DNA from: Gordonia rhizosphera NBRC 16068
Lineage (GTDB): Bacteria; Actinomycetota; Actinomycetes; Mycobacteriales; Mycobacteriaceae
DNA: 64,000 bases
Direction of reading: 5' to 3'
NCBI RefSeq assembly: GCF_000298195.1
Contig: NZ_BAHC01000104.1
Coordinates: 1-64,000 of the forward strand
This document shows positions 27,735-41,858 of this stretch, in pieces (the stretch's first letter is position 1; each line of letters begins with the position of its first letter). The notes below the pieces were generated by a model, which worked only from the letters and a program-made list of their open reading frames with translations, made no database searches and was not told the DNA's origin. Position numbers and translations under genes: made by a program.

Positions 27735-27965
27735 GCGTCACGGGAGAGAGCCGCCGATCGGATTGGGGTGGCCGCCGAAGGAGCAACACCTCCTCGTCAA
27801 ACTCTCAGGCACCCAGGACCGTGATGTTGACGGCGTCTCTGGAAAGTGACCCGGGGTGACCCGGGTCCGCCCACGGTGAAAGGCCGGACCGGTATTGCCG
27901 GGCCGGCCGAATCTCTCAGGCGTCACCCATCCGCATGCGGGCCGGGGGACAGGACAGAGGGGGAG
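27735..27965 (+). promoter_or_regulatory. Tandem glycine riboswitch upstream of gcvP
   Basis: The first aptamer shows the conserved set: CGGGAGAGAGCCG, GCCGCCGAAGGAGCAA, CAAACTCTCAGGCACCCAGG and CTCTGGAAAG (about 27738-27846). A second, more divergent aptamer follows, with CCACGGTGAAAGGCCGG, GCCGAATCTCTCAGGC and GGACAGGACAGAGGG (about 27871-27963). Glycine binding to both aptamers normally turns on glycine cleavage genes. Only gcvP lies behind this copy. The expression platform (terminator or ribosome-site sequestration) is not obvious. Confidence 0.9.
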
Positions 27966-27993
27966 GGCCCTGACCGCCGAGAGGTTGCCCGTC

Positions 27994-30888
<2,895 letters not shown>

Positions 30889-30901
30889 CCTGGTGGTGTG
30901 T

Positions 30902-32086
30902 CTACGCCCATCCGTAGACGAGTCCGTTGATGGTCACCGCGGCGGCCGTCTCCGGATTCGGCATCGGGTTCGCGGTCACCGGGAAGGTGACCGTCGCGGT
31001 CGCCGGCGGCATCGGCGCGTCGCCGCGGAAACCGAGCGCGGTGAGTTTACCGAGCTCGTCGGGGGTGGCCACGAACCGGAAGAACTCGGCCACCGCGTCG
31101 GCCTGTTCGGTGGCGACCCGCGGTCCCGTCAACCGGATGATCGGGAAGTCGGCCATCGGGGTGGGACCACCCGGCACCACCTCGGCGAGGCGCGCCATCG
31201 TGTCCTCGCGGGTGAGCTGGTAGAGCTGCTGTTCGGTGATCGACACGGCATGGATCGCAGACGTCGCGGGGTTCTGCGCGTCGGCCATTTCCCGGGCCGC
31301 ACCGACAGGCGTCCCGTCGGGTGAGCGAGGCGCGCCGTCGAGCATCGCCTCGACACTCGACGAGACGCGGTCCGAGCGTGCGTCCTGCTCGGTCAACGGG
31401 CCGGTTGTCCGGGTCACCTGCATCGCGACCGCCTGGGCGGCGAGCGCCGTCGCATCGGATTGTGCGCCCGTCGGCATCGCCAACCGGATCGATCCCCAGC
31501 TGCCCAGGCCGAACGCGCCCAGGCTCGCGTTGCGCTGCTGCAGGGTGGGTAGTTGCTGCCAGTCGAGGTCGTCGCCGAAGGCCGTCGCGAGGCGCGGCGC
31601 GACGGCGAGGACGACCGGTGAGGAGACCAGCGAGTCGGGGTCGCCGTCGACCAGGTCGGGTTGGGCCGCGGTCAGCTCGGCGGCCCAGATCGACGACTGC
31701 GGGACCCAGGCGGCCGGGTAGGCGCCGAGGGATTCGGCGTCCCAGTTCCCGGTGAGCCCGTCGAGGGTGATCTTCGCGTCACCCGGCCGCACGGCGATGG
31801 TCACGCAGTGATCGCGGACCACCGGGTTGGTCTTCGCGAAATCTTGCGCGATCTCATCGAGGGCGCCGGCCACGTCGGGGTCGGCGACGACGGGGACGGT
31901 GGTCTTGCCCTCCACACAGGTCGCGGCGGCCTGGTCGCCCTGCCGGTCGACGCGGTCGCCGACCTGGATCCACAGCACGACCAGGGCTGCCGCGAGGACC
32001 ACCGCCAGCAGGGTGCCGACCAGACCTCGACTGACTCCGCGACCACTCAGTCCCGAGCGGCCCGCGGCGCTCCGATGGTGTGCCAA
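30902..32086 (-). CDS. Membrane-anchored substrate-binding-like protein
   Basis: A 394-residue protein. A hydrophobic segment at residues about 22-42 (LVGTLLAVVLAAALVVLWIQV) acts as signal anchor, with the domain outside. From about 57 a periplasmic-binding-protein-like fold appears (VVADPDVAGALDEIAQDFAKTN, WVPQSSIWAAELTAAQPDL, FFRFVATPDELGKLTALGFRG). A mycobacterial relative (Rv1836c, from memory) joins such a domain to a von Willebrand A domain, which is missing here. The start is a TTG at 32086 with GGAAGG-type purines upstream; a GTG or ATG nearby is not evident. No ABC transporter is adjacent. It is convergent with gcvP, with 13 bp between stops. Confidence 0.68.
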   Translation of the reverse strand: MAHHRSAAGRSGLSGRGVSRGLVGTLLAVVLAAALVVLWIQVGDRVDRQGDQAAATCVEGKTTVPVVADPDVAGALDEIAQDFAKTNPVVRDHCVTIAVRPGDAKITLDGLTGNWDAESLGAYPAAWVPQSSIWAAELTAAQPDLVDGDPDSLVSSPVVLAVAPRLATAFGDDLDWQQLPTLQQRNASLGAFGLGSWGSIRLAMPTGAQSDATALAAQAVAMQVTRTTGPLTEQDARSDRVSSSVEAMLDGAPRSPDGTPVGAAREMADAQNPATSAIHAVSITEQQLYQLTREDTMARLAEVVPGGPTPMADFPIIRLTGPRVATEQADAVAEFFRFVATPDELGKLTALGFRGDAPMPPATATVTFPVTANPMPNPETAAAVTINGLVYGWA

Positions 32087-32148
32087 CCCCCTGCCTTCCC
32101 TTGTTCGGACCGACCTCTACCCGGCCAGGCCGCGGACAGGGCGGCCGG

Positions 32149-34329
32149 TCAGGCGTTGGCGGCCTTGAACTCGCGCCGCTTGCGATGCAGGATCGGCTCG
32201 GTGTAGCCGCTCGGCTGCGTCGTTCCTTCGAGGATAAGCGCCTTGGCGGCCTGGAACGCGATGTTCGTGTCGAAGTCGGGGGCCATCGGCAGGTAGGAGG
32301 GATCGTCGGCGTTCTGCCGGTCGACCACCGGTGCCATGCGCTCGAGAGCCGCGACGACGTCGTCGGCCGACACGATCCCGTGCCGGAGCCAGTTCGCGAG
32401 CAGCTGGCTGGAGATCCGCAGGGTGGCGCGGTCCTCCATCAGGGCGACATCGTGGATGTCGGGCACCTTGGAGCAGCCGACGCCCTGGCTGATCCAGCGC
32501 ACCACATAGCCGAGGATCGACTGGCAGTTGTTGTCGAGTTCCTCGCGCTTCTCCTCGTCGGACCAGTCGGTCCTCGGGGCGAGCGGGATGGTCAGGATGT
32601 CGTCGACCGACGCCGGATCGCGCTTGGCGATCTCGTCCTGCCGTTCGAACACGTCGACGAGGTGGTAGTGCATGGCGTGCAGGGTCGCTGCGGTCGGTGA
32701 GGGCACCCATGCGGTGGTGGCGCCGGCTTGTGGCTGGCCGATCTTCTGCTCCACCATGTCGTGCATGAGTTCGGTCATCGCCCACATGCCCTTGCCGATC
32801 TGCGCCTTGTGCTGCAGGCCGGCGTGCAGACCGGTGTCGACGTTGAAGTCCTCGTAGGCGAGGATCCACTTCTGCTTCTTCATCTCGCCCTTGCGGATCA
32901 TCGGCCCGGCCTCCATGGAGGTGTGGATCTCGTCGCCGGTGCGGTCGAGGAAGCCGGTGTTGATGAACACGACCCTCTCCTGCGCGGCCTTGATGCAGGC
33001 CTTCAGGTTCACGGTGGTGCGGCGCTCCTCGTCCATGATGCCGACCTTGAGGGTGTTCTCCGGCAGCCCGAGGACCTCCTCGACACGGCCGAACAGCTCG
33101 ACGGTGAACGCGACCTCGTCGGGGCCGTGCATCTTGGGCTTGACGATGTAGATCGACCCGGTCCGCGAGTTCTGCAGGCCGTCGGAGGCCGACAGTCCGT
33201 GGATTGCCGCGGCCGAGGTGACCAGCGCATCGAGAATGCCCTCGGGCACCTCGTTGCCGTCGGCGTCGAGAATCGACGGGTTGGTCATCAGGTGCCCGAC
33301 GTTGCGCACGAACAGCAGCGAGCGGCCGTGCAGGTCGAACGCCGAACCGTCGGGTGCGGTGTAGTCGCGGTTCGGGTTCAGCGTCCGGGTGAACGTCTTG
33401 CCGCCCTTGGCGACCTCCTCGGCCAGATCGCCCTTGTTCAGGCCGAGCCAGTTGCGGTAGCCGAGCACCTTGTCGTCGGCGTCGACCGCGGCCACCGAGT
33501 CCTCGAAGTCCATGATCGTGGTGATCGCCGATTCCATCACGACATCCTTGATGCCGGCGGGATCGGTCGTGCCGATCGGCGAGTCCGGATCGATCTCGAT
33601 GTCGATGTGCAGTCCGTTGTGGCGCAACAGCACCGACGACGGCGACGAGGCGTCACCGCGGTAGCCGACGAACGCCGACGGATCGGCGAGGGTCGCGGTC
33701 TTGCCGTCGGTGAGGGTGACCTGCAGGGCCGAGTCCACCACGGCGAAGGCGGTGACGTCGGTGTAGCTGCACTGCTCGAGCGGGACGGCCTTGTCCAGGA
33801 AATCCTTGGCGTAGGCGATGACCTTGTTACCGCGCACCTTGTTGTAGGCGCCGACCTTCTCCGCGCCGTCGGTCTCGGGGATGACGTCGGTGCCGTACAG
33901 CGCGTCATACAACGATCCCCATCGGGCGTTGGACGCGTTGAGCGCGAAGCGGGCGTTGAGGACGGGCACCACGAGCTGCGGGCCGGCGGTCTCGGAGATC
34001 TCGCGGTCGACGTTCGCGGTGCCGATCTGGAAGTCGGCGGGCGGCTCGACGAGATAACCGATCTCGCTCAGGAACGTCTTGTAGGCGGCGTGGTCGAAGT
34101 TCTCCGGCGACGTGGGATGGTCGCGGTGCCACTGGTCGACCTTGGCCTGGAGTTCCTCGCGGATCGCGAGCAGTTCACGGTTGCGGGGTGCGAGATCGGC
34201 GAACACCGACGCCGCTCCCGACCAGAAGGCGTCCTGATCTACGCCGGTACCGGGCAACGCCTCGTTGTTGATGAAGTCGTACAGGACGGAAGCGACCTGC
34301 AACCCGTTGACGGTGACCCGGTCTGACAT
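32149..34329 (-). CDS. glcB: Malate synthase G
   Basis: A 726-residue enzyme that condenses glyoxylate with acetyl-CoA to malate; the length matches the G isoform. The ATG at 34327-34329 has AGAGAGG upstream; the frame also opens at 34344. Recognisable blocks include [17 protein letters not shown] [39 protein letters not shown], the Arg-bearing [20 protein letters not shown] and [14 protein letters not shown]. With mdh 14 kb away it serves the glyoxylate/glycolate route. Isocitrate lyase is not in the window. It is a single gene with its own 176-bp upstream region. Confidence 0.97.
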   Translation of the reverse strand: MSDRVTVNGLQVASVLYDFINNEALPGTGVDQDAFWSGAASVFADLAPRNRELLAIREELQAKVDQWHRDHPTSPENFDHAAYKTFLSEIGYLVEPPADFQIGTANVDREISETAGPQLVVPVLNARFALNASNARWGSLYDALYGTDVIPETDGAEKVGAYNKVRGNKVIAYAKDFLDKAVPLEQCSYTDVTAFAVVDSALQVTLTDGKTATLADPSAFVGYRGDASSPSSVLLRHNGLHIDIEIDPDSPIGTTDPAGIKDVVMESAITTIMDFEDSVAAVDADDKVLGYRNWLGLNKGDLAEEVAKGGKTFTRTLNPNRDYTAPDGSAFDLHGRSLLFVRNVGHLMTNPSILDADGNEVPEGILDALVTSAAAIHGLSASDGLQNSRTGSIYIVKPKMHGPDEVAFTVELFGRVEEVLGLPENTLKVGIMDEERRTTVNLKACIKAAQERVVFINTGFLDRTGDEIHTSMEAGPMIRKGEMKKQKWILAYEDFNVDTGLHAGLQHKAQIGKGMWAMTELMHDMVEQKIGQPQAGATTAWVPSPTAATLHAMHYHLVDVFERQDEIAKRDPASVDDILTIPLAPRTDWSDEEKREELDNNCQSILGYVVRWISQGVGCSKVPDIHDVALMEDRATLRISSQLLANWLRHGIVSADDVVAALERMAPVVDRQNADDPSYLPMAPDFDTNIAFQAAKALILEGTTQPSGYTEPILHRKRREFKAANA

Positions 34330-34505
34330 GACAGCCTCTCTCACGGCGGCGATGGAACGACGTCAATGCTACTCGCCGGTAATCAGCGTTCCGGCAGGTA
34401 TCCCCGGTCCGCCCGGCGTAGGGGCCCGAGAACCTCACAGCAGACAAGCGTCGATGCCAGTATGTCGATGACCACCCTGCCTCGTGAGGCTTTCGGGGCC
34501 GGTCG

Positions 34506-35405
34506 TCAGGGTTCGATGGACGCCAGCAGCTCGCTGCACCGTCGCGCCACGGTGTCCCGCAAGACCGCGCCCCGCTCGGCGATGGCCGCCTGTTCGCGCA
34601 CGTACTCGGCCCGGCCGCTCGGGGTCTCGATCGGCACCGGCTCGTACCCGAGAGCACGCAGGTCATAGGGGCTGGCCCGCATGTCCAGCTCCCGGGCGCG
34701 CAACGCGAGTTCGAAGGCGGCCAGGGTGAGGTCCGAGGGGATCAGTGGGGCGAGCGAGAAGCATGCGCGGTAGAGGTCCATGGTGGCGTGCAGACACCCC
34801 GGCTGTTCGTCGTCGATCTGCCGGTCCCGGGTCAGCTCCACCTCGTTGTGCGGCCGCGCCGCGTCGGTGAAGAACCGGAACGCGTCGAAGTGGGTGCAGC
34901 GCAACCCCATCGCGTCGACCACCGCATCGGTCCCGGCCGCGCCGAGTCGAAGCGGGACGTTATGGCGCGTGTCGTCGGTCCGATAGACCATCGCCCATTC
35001 GTGCAGTCCGAAACATCCGAGTCGGGCCGGCCGTGACGCGGTGGCCTGCAGCAGCGCTTCGGTCGTGCGCAGCGCACCCGCCCGGGAGCGCAGATGGTCG
35101 GGGTCGACACTCACGCCACCGTCGACGCGGTGGTAGCCCCGCAGGTCGAGGTAGATCTCCGCGTCGGCGAGCACGATCCCGAACCCCGGATGCCACCGCA
35201 ACACATGGGCGGGGCGCGAGGCGTAGTAGGTGAACAGGAAGTCGATCACCGGGTGTTTGACACCCCGCCGCCGCGCCCGCAGATACGGCCCGACGAGTTC
35301 GTCGACCCGCGCCCGATGACGCTCACGGAGTGTCCGCCAGTCCGAGGCCGCCAACACCGACCCGGACACCTGCTTCGCGGACACCTGGTTGGCCATCACC
35401 GTCAC
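34506..35405 (-). CDS. Conserved protein annotated as 3-methyladenine DNA glycosylase
   Basis: A 299-residue protein matching a family found in mycobacteria and gordoniae that databases call 3-methyladenine DNA glycosylase. I see no helix-hairpin-helix or other known glycosylase motif, so the activity is doubtful. Typical segments are RRRGVKHPVIDFLFTYYASRPAHVLRWHPGFG, GLHEWAMVYR and GLRCTHFDAFRFFTDAARP. The N-terminus follows the CNNM gene with a GTGA overlap at 35402-35405, so it is probably the last gene of that operon; ATG 35396 is an alternative start. Confidence 0.6.
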   Translation of the reverse strand: MTVMANQVSAKQVSGSVLAASDWRTLRERHRARVDELVGPYLRARRRGVKHPVIDFLFTYYASRPAHVLRWHPGFGIVLADAEIYLDLRGYHRVDGGVSVDPDHLRSRAGALRTTEALLQATASRPARLGCFGLHEWAMVYRTDDTRHNVPLRLGAAGTDAVVDAMGLRCTHFDAFRFFTDAARPHNEVELTRDRQIDDEQPGCLHATMDLYRACFSLAPLIPSDLTLAAFELALRARELDMRASPYDLRALGYEPVPIETPSGRAEYVREQAAIAERGAVLRDTVARRCSELLASIEP

Positions 35406-36478
35406 ACTCGGTGCGTCTCGTCGCGGACGTTGCCGACGAACTCCTCGGCGAGGTCGGCGAGCGCCACCACCCCTACGGTGCGCCCGGTGTCGTCGACGAC
35501 GGCCCCCAGATGCGCGCTCGTACGCCGCAGCACCCCGGTGGCCTCGTCGAGCGGGGTGGCCGACGCGATGACCGGGAGCGGACGGATCTTGTCGATGCCG
35601 ATGATGGTGTCCGGCCCGATCCGTTCGTCGAGGATCTCGTCGAGCACGTCCTTGAGATGCAGATAGCCGGTGAACGTGCCGTCGGGGCCGCGAACCGGAA
35701 ACCGGGAGAAGCCGGTGTCGCTCACCGCCCGCTCGACCGCACCGAGCGTCGGCCCGGTGCCGCCGGTGCCCGCATCCACCTCGACATCGACGCTGCGCAT
35801 CCGCTCCAGCGGGATCATCACCTCGGTGACGACGCGGCTCACCGACCGCAGCGCGCGGGTGAGACGCTCGTGCTCCTCGGCGTCGAGGAGCCCTTCCTGC
35901 TTGGACTCGCTGATCATCTGTGCGAGTTCACCGGGAGAGACCGCCGAGGCCAGTTCGTCCTTGATCGGCACCCGCATGAGCCGCAACGCCCCGTTGGCCA
36001 GCCAGTTGTAGAACGCGATCAGCGGACGGGCGAGACGGATGAACCCGAGATGCGCGGGCACCAACAGCATCGCCGACGTCTCCGGCCCCGCCAGCGCGAT
36101 GTTCTTCGGCACCATCTCACCGATGAGGATGTGCAGGACCGAGATCAATCCCAGGGCGATCGCGAAGGCGATCGGGTGCAACAGCCCCTCGGGCACGTGC
36201 AGCAGCTCCATCGGCGCCTCGATCAGGTGGGCCACCGCGGGCTCGCCGACCCGGCCGAGGAGGATGGAACAGATCGTGATGCCCAGCTGCGCACCGGCGA
36301 GCATCAGCGACAGACGTTCACCGGCCCGGATGACGGTGCGAGCCCGCTTCTTGCCGCTCTCCTCCAGAGTTTCGAGCCGGTCGCGGCGTGCCGAGATCAG
36401 CGAGAACTCGGCGCCGACGAAGAAGGCATTACCGGCCAACAATGCCACCGTGAGAACCACGGCCCAGACGTCGTTCAC
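35402..36478 (-). CDS. CNNM/HlyC-type membrane protein with CBS pair (no CorC domain)
   Basis: A 358-residue protein. GTG 36476-36478 overlaps the stop of the upstream paralogue (GTGA). The N-terminal CNNM (DUF21) domain has about four membrane helices (WAVVLTVALLAGNAFFVGAEFSLISARRDRLE, LMLAGAQLGITICSILLG, HILIGEMVPKNIAL). A CBS pair follows, with EVMIPLERMRSVDVEV, DTGFSRFPVRGPDGTFTGYLHLKDVL and a second repeat. It ends soon after, without the CorC_HlyC module of its neighbour. The family is linked to divalent cation transport; older names call it hemolysin-like. Confidence 0.85.
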   Translation of the reverse strand: MNDVWAVVLTVALLAGNAFFVGAEFSLISARRDRLETLEESGKKRARTVIRAGERLSLMLAGAQLGITICSILLGRVGEPAVAHLIEAPMELLHVPEGLLHPIAFAIALGLISVLHILIGEMVPKNIALAGPETSAMLLVPAHLGFIRLARPLIAFYNWLANGALRLMRVPIKDELASAVSPGELAQMISESKQEGLLDAEEHERLTRALRSVSRVVTEVMIPLERMRSVDVEVDAGTGGTGPTLGAVERAVSDTGFSRFPVRGPDGTFTGYLHLKDVLDEILDERIGPDTIIGIDKIRPLPVIASATPLDEATGVLRRTSAHLGAVVDDTGRTVGVVALADLAEEFVGNVRDETHRV

Positions 36479-37878
36479 CGGGGGACACCCACCGCCGACG
36501 CCGGCCCGTCGTCGTGCACGGGGCGTAGCGACACCACATCGATGCGGCGCCCGTCCATCTGGGTGACCACGGCGCGCCAGGTCACCTCCGCGCCCACGGT
36601 CGGTTCCTCCGACTCGTCGTCGTCCTCGTCGTGGACCGACCGGTGCGGAAGCTCCACCGAATCGCCGACCTCCGCTATCCGTCCCAGACAGAACATGACG
36701 AGCCCGCCGAGGGTGTCGAAAGACCCCTCGGGGGCGCGGTAGCCGATCGCGTCGAACAGCTCGTCGGTGCGCAGCAGGCCCGAGCACAAGAAGCCGTCAC
36801 CGTCGACGGCGACGTCGGCACGCTCCCGGTCGTGTTCGTCGGTGACGTCGCCGAGGATCTCCTCGATGAGGTCCTCGGTGGTGACGATGCCCGCGGCACC
36901 CCCGTATTCGTCGATGACGACACACAGCTCCATGCCATCGGCGCGGATCCGTGCCATCAGCGCATCCCCGTCGAGACTCGCCGGGACCCGGGGAACCGGA
37001 CGCGCGATGGACTCCACCGTGGTGTCGGCGAGGCGTTCGGGGGCGACGGTGAACGCCTGCTTGATGTGGACCACCCCGACGAGGTCGTCGAGGTCGCCGT
37101 CGATGACGACCGGGAACCGGGAGTGCCCGGTGCGCGACGACGCCATCACGAGGTCGCGGATGTTGTCGTCGCGGTCGAGGGAATCGACGGTGACGCGCGG
37201 GGTCATGAGGTCTTCCGCGGTCAGTTCACCGAACTTCAGCGACCGGTCGACCAGCGCCGCCGTGTCCTCGTCGATCGAACCCTCGCGAGCGGAGTTGCGC
37301 ACCAGCGAGACGAGTTCCTGGGGTGAGCGCGCCGAGCGCAGTTCCTCGGCGGGCTCGATACCCAGCCGGCGCACGATCCAGTTCGCCGATCCGTTCAGCC
37401 CGTTGATCGCCCATCGGAAGACGGCCGAGAACAGCGTGATCGGCCCGGACGTCGCCCGGGCCACCGCCAGTGGCTTGGCGATGGCGAGGTTCTTGGGGAT
37501 CAGTTCGCCGAGGACCATCGACAGCGACGTGGCGATGATCAGCGCCAGCGCGAGCGAGACCCCCGACGCCGCCGATGAACTCAGCCCGAGATTCGTCAGC
37601 GGTTCGTGGAAGAGTCCCGACAGCACCGGCTCGGCGATGTAACCGGTGATCAGTGTCGTGATGGTGATGCCCAGCTGGGCGCCGGACAGCTGGAACGACA
37701 GCGTCTTGTGGGCCCGTTCGACCTGGCGCGCCCGACGGTCCCCGCGGGTGGCGACATCGTCGGCGATCGTCGAACGTTCGAGCGCGGTGAGGGAGAACTC
37801 GGCCGCGACGAACAGCGCGGTGCCCAGGGTGAGGGCGACGAAGCCGATGAGGCTCGCGACGAGGAGGAGGGTCTCCAC
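36475..37878 (-). CDS. CNNM/CorC family membrane protein with CBS pair
   Basis: A 467-residue protein with the full CNNM architecture: membrane DUF21 domain (ETLLLVASLIGFVALTLGTALFVAAEFSLTALERST, LSFQLSGAQLGITITTLITGYIAEPVLSG), CBS pair (EDLMTPRVTVDSLDRDDNIRDLV, ELCVVIDEYGGAAGIVTTEDLIEEILGDVTDE), and a C-terminal CorC_HlyC domain (EGSFDTLGGLVMFCLGRIAEVGDSVELPHR). It probably moves or senses Mg or other divalent cations. GTG 37878 lies 4 bp after the guaB1 stop. The two adjacent CNNM paralogues look like an ancient duplication. Confidence 0.85.
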   Translation of the reverse strand: METLLLVASLIGFVALTLGTALFVAAEFSLTALERSTIADDVATRGDRRARQVERAHKTLSFQLSGAQLGITITTLITGYIAEPVLSGLFHEPLTNLGLSSSAASGVSLALALIIATSLSMVLGELIPKNLAIAKPLAVARATSGPITLFSAVFRWAINGLNGSANWIVRRLGIEPAEELRSARSPQELVSLVRNSAREGSIDEDTAALVDRSLKFGELTAEDLMTPRVTVDSLDRDDNIRDLVMASSRTGHSRFPVVIDGDLDDLVGVVHIKQAFTVAPERLADTTVESIARPVPRVPASLDGDALMARIRADGMELCVVIDEYGGAAGIVTTEDLIEEILGDVTDEHDRERADVAVDGDGFLCSGLLRTDELFDAIGYRAPEGSFDTLGGLVMFCLGRIAEVGDSVELPHRSVHDEDDDESEEPTVGAEVTWRAVVTQMDGRRIDVVSLRPVHDDGPASAVGVPR

Positions 37879-37882
37879 CCGG

Positions 37883-39334
<1,452 letters not shown>

Positions 39335-40807
39335 TCAGGCCTCGACCTCGGAACGGTCCCCGCTCCACAGGGTGTGGAACGTGCCGGGCTTGTCGACGCG
39401 CTGATAGGTGTGCGCACCGAAGAAGTCGCGCAGTCCCTGGGTCAGCGCGGCCGGCAGACGCTCGGCGCGCAGGCCGTCGTAGTAGGACAGCGACGACGCG
39501 AATGCCGGCACCGGGATGCCCAGGGTCGTGGCGGTCGCGACGACGCGGCGCCAGCTGTCGATGCCGGCCTCGACGGCGTCGCGGAAATAGGGTGCGAGCA
39601 GCAGGCTCGGCAGATCCGGATTCTCCTGGTAGGCCTCGCGGATGCGGTTGAGGAACTGTGCGCGGATGATGCAGCCACCGCGCCAGATCGTCGCCAGGGA
39701 ACCGCGGTCGACATCCCAGCCGTACTCGGCGCTACCCGCGGCGATCTGATCGAAGCCCTGGGCGTAGGCGACGACCTTGGACGCATAGAGCGCGGACTTG
39801 ACGTCGGCGATGAAAGCGTCACGGTCGGTGGGGGCGGCGCCGAGGGTGCCCGCGGCCAGGCCACTGGCGGCGGCACGCTGGTCGGTGGCACTCGACAACG
39901 CGCGCGCGAACACCGCCTCGGCGATACCAGTGGTGGGGATGCCGAGATCGAGCGCCGACTTGACGGTCCAGCGCCCGGTGCCCTTCTGTCCGGCCGCGTC
40001 GACGACGACGTCGACGAGCGGCTTGCCGGTCTCGGCGTCGACCTGACCGAGCACCTCGGCGGTGATCTCGACGAGGTAGCTCTCCAGTTCGGTGGTGTTC
40101 CACTCGCGGAAGACCTCGGCGATGTCGGTGACCGGCATGTCGAGGGCCTGACGCATGAGATCGTAGGCCTCGCCGATGAGCTGCATGTCGGCGTACTCGA
40201 TGCCGTTGTGCACCATCTTCACGAAGTGGCCGCTGCCATCGGGCCCGATGTGGGTGCAGCAGGGTTCGCCCTCGACGTTGGCCGCGATCGATTCCAGCAT
40301 CGGTCCCAGCGACTTGTAGGACTCGGCGGGTCCGCCGGGCATGATCGACGGCCCGTTGAGGGCACCCTCCTCACCGCCGGAGATACCGGCACCGACGAAG
40401 TGCAGGCCGCGCTCGGCGAGTGCCCGTTCGCGGCGGATGGTGTCGGTGTAGAGCGCGTTGCCACCGTCGATGATGATGTCGCCGGTTTCCATCGCATCGG
40501 CCAGTTCACCGATCACCGCATCGGTGGCGTCACCGGCCTTCACCATGATCAAAACGCGTCGGGGACGTTCGAGGGCGTCGACGAATTCCGCGACCGTCTC
40601 GGTGCGGACGAAGTCGCCGTCGGAACCGTGCTCGGCGATCAGGGCATCGGTCTTGGCGATGCTGCGGTTGTGCAACGCGACCGTGTACCCGTTGCGCGCG
40701 AAATTGCGTGCGATGTTGGAACCCATCACGGCGAGACCGGTGACACCGATCTGTGCCTTCTTCGATTCGGGGGAGTCGGAACCGGACGTAGCGGCGGGAG
40801 TCGTCAT
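39335..40807 (-). CDS. gnd: 6-phosphogluconate dehydrogenase, decarboxylating
   Basis: A 490-residue enzyme of the pentose phosphate pathway. The NADP loop is GVTGLAVMGSNIARNFA with HNRSIAKTD after strand 2, which favours NADP. GGEEGAL (144-150) and KMVHNGIEYADMQLIGE, with Lys197, Asn201 and Glu204, are the substrate and catalytic parts. The C-terminal helical domain ends NTTELES through DKPGTFH. The N-terminal 17 residues are a poorly conserved Ser/Pro tail. It converts 6-phosphogluconate to ribulose 5-phosphate and makes NADPH. Confidence 0.96.
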   Translation of the reverse strand: MTTPAATSGSDSPESKKAQIGVTGLAVMGSNIARNFARNGYTVALHNRSIAKTDALIAEHGSDGDFVRTETVAEFVDALERPRRVLIMVKAGDATDAVIGELADAMETGDIIIDGGNALYTDTIRRERALAERGLHFVGAGISGGEEGALNGPSIMPGGPAESYKSLGPMLESIAANVEGEPCCTHIGPDGSGHFVKMVHNGIEYADMQLIGEAYDLMRQALDMPVTDIAEVFREWNTTELESYLVEITAEVLGQVDAETGKPLVDVVVDAAGQKGTGRWTVKSALDLGIPTTGIAEAVFARALSSATDQRAAASGLAAGTLGAAPTDRDAFIADVKSALYASKVVAYAQGFDQIAAGSAEYGWDVDRGSLATIWRGGCIIRAQFLNRIREAYQENPDLPSLLLAPYFRDAVEAGIDSWRRVVATATTLGIPVPAFASSLSYYDGLRAERLPAALTQGLRDFFGAHTYQRVDKPGTFHTLWSGDRSEVEA

Positions 40808-40858
40808 GGCGTCAAGCCTATTGCCTCGTCCGAGCCGACGACGAACGGGTCGGTGTCG

Positions 40859-41809
40859 TCACCCGGCGGTCATCAGCCGGCTGAGTTCGGTCAGCCACGG
40901 GATCGCGACCGCGAGGGTCGGGACGACCAGGATCGCCGCGGCCACGGCGTAGGCGCACACCGCGGTCAGGCGCGCGTCGCGAGCGTCCCGCAGTCGGTGG
41001 ATGCGGGCCAGCGTGGTCGGACCGCCGACGGCCATGGCACCGCGGGGCGCCACAGCATCGGCGCAGGCGACGAGTGCGCGGCCCAGCGTCGTCGGCGTGG
41101 TCGCGCGGACCGCCTGGTCATCGGCGAGCGCCTCGACCAGCAACTCCACCGCACCCAGTGCCGACCGGCTGCGGACGAACCGCGGAAACGCCTCGTGGAA
41201 CGCGATGAAGGCCTCGAGGACCAGGTCGTGGCGGGCGCGCAGGTGCGCCCGTTCGTGCGCGAGCACCGCGGTCAACTCCTCGCGGGTCAGCCGCGTGACC
41301 ACGCCCTCGCTGACCACCACGCGCTGACGCAGACCCGGCAGGCAATAGGCGAGGGGTTGCTCGACGTCGATCATCCGCACGTCGCTGGCGAACAGCGGGT
41401 GGGAGTGATCGCTGCGATCGCAGCGGTCGAGGATGTCGATGAGTTGCCGGTGGGCGTGTCGCCGCGCCCGGGTGCGCACGCCGACCCGGATGACGGTGTA
41501 CATCAGTCGGGCGCCGACCATCACCGTGAGCATGAAGACGCCCACGAGCAGCAGCCAGAGCGGCAGCCCGAGCCGCTCGATCTCGTGAAGGGGGTTCGTC
41601 GTCGGTGTGCCGTCGGGGCCGGGCGCCAGGAGGTTCGCCGCGATGGCCAGACCGCAGGAGAAGGCGGACAACACGCCGGCCAGAGCGATCGCCTGCCACA
41701 GCGTCATCGCCGCCCGAGGTGCCCGGACCGGCCAAGACGCACGAGACATGGCCTCGGCGGCAGGGCCGACCAGAACCAGGGTCAGGATGCCGAAGAGGAG
41801 CGCGGTCAT
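40859..41809 (-). CDS. M56-family (BlaR1-like) membrane metallopeptidase
   Basis: A 316-residue integral membrane protein. Three hydrophobic segments lie at about 1-20, 38-62 and 84-106, then a cytoplasmic zinc-metallopeptidase domain with HERAH (185-189) in AVLAHERAHLRARHDLVLE and the third-ligand region ADDQAVR, and a last helix at 290-308 (VCAYAVAAAILVVPTLAVAI). It has no penicillin-binding sensor domain. With the BlaI repressor just upstream (49 bp) it forms a BlaR-BlaI-like pair that may cut the repressor, as in mycobacterial Rv1845c-Rv1846c. Confidence 0.88.
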   Translation of the reverse strand: MTALLFGILTLVLVGPAAEAMSRASWPVRAPRAAMTLWQAIALAGVLSAFSCGLAIAANLLAPGPDGTPTTNPLHEIERLGLPLWLLLVGVFMLTVMVGARLMYTVIRVGVRTRARRHAHRQLIDILDRCDRSDHSHPLFASDVRMIDVEQPLAYCLPGLRQRVVVSEGVVTRLTREELTAVLAHERAHLRARHDLVLEAFIAFHEAFPRFVRSRSALGAVELLVEALADDQAVRATTPTTLGRALVACADAVAPRGAMAVGGPTTLARIHRLRDARDARLTAVCAYAVAAAILVVPTLAVAIPWLTELSRLMTAG

Positions 41810-41858
41810 CGATGTCCTTGCCGGTCAACAGTGGTTGTCGCTGGTGGGAATGAAGAAT

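Noticed and set aside
34506-35405. Firm assignment as a DNA glycosylase
   Set aside because: No helix-hairpin-helix or known glycosylase motif is visible; the name is carried over from database annotation of relatives.
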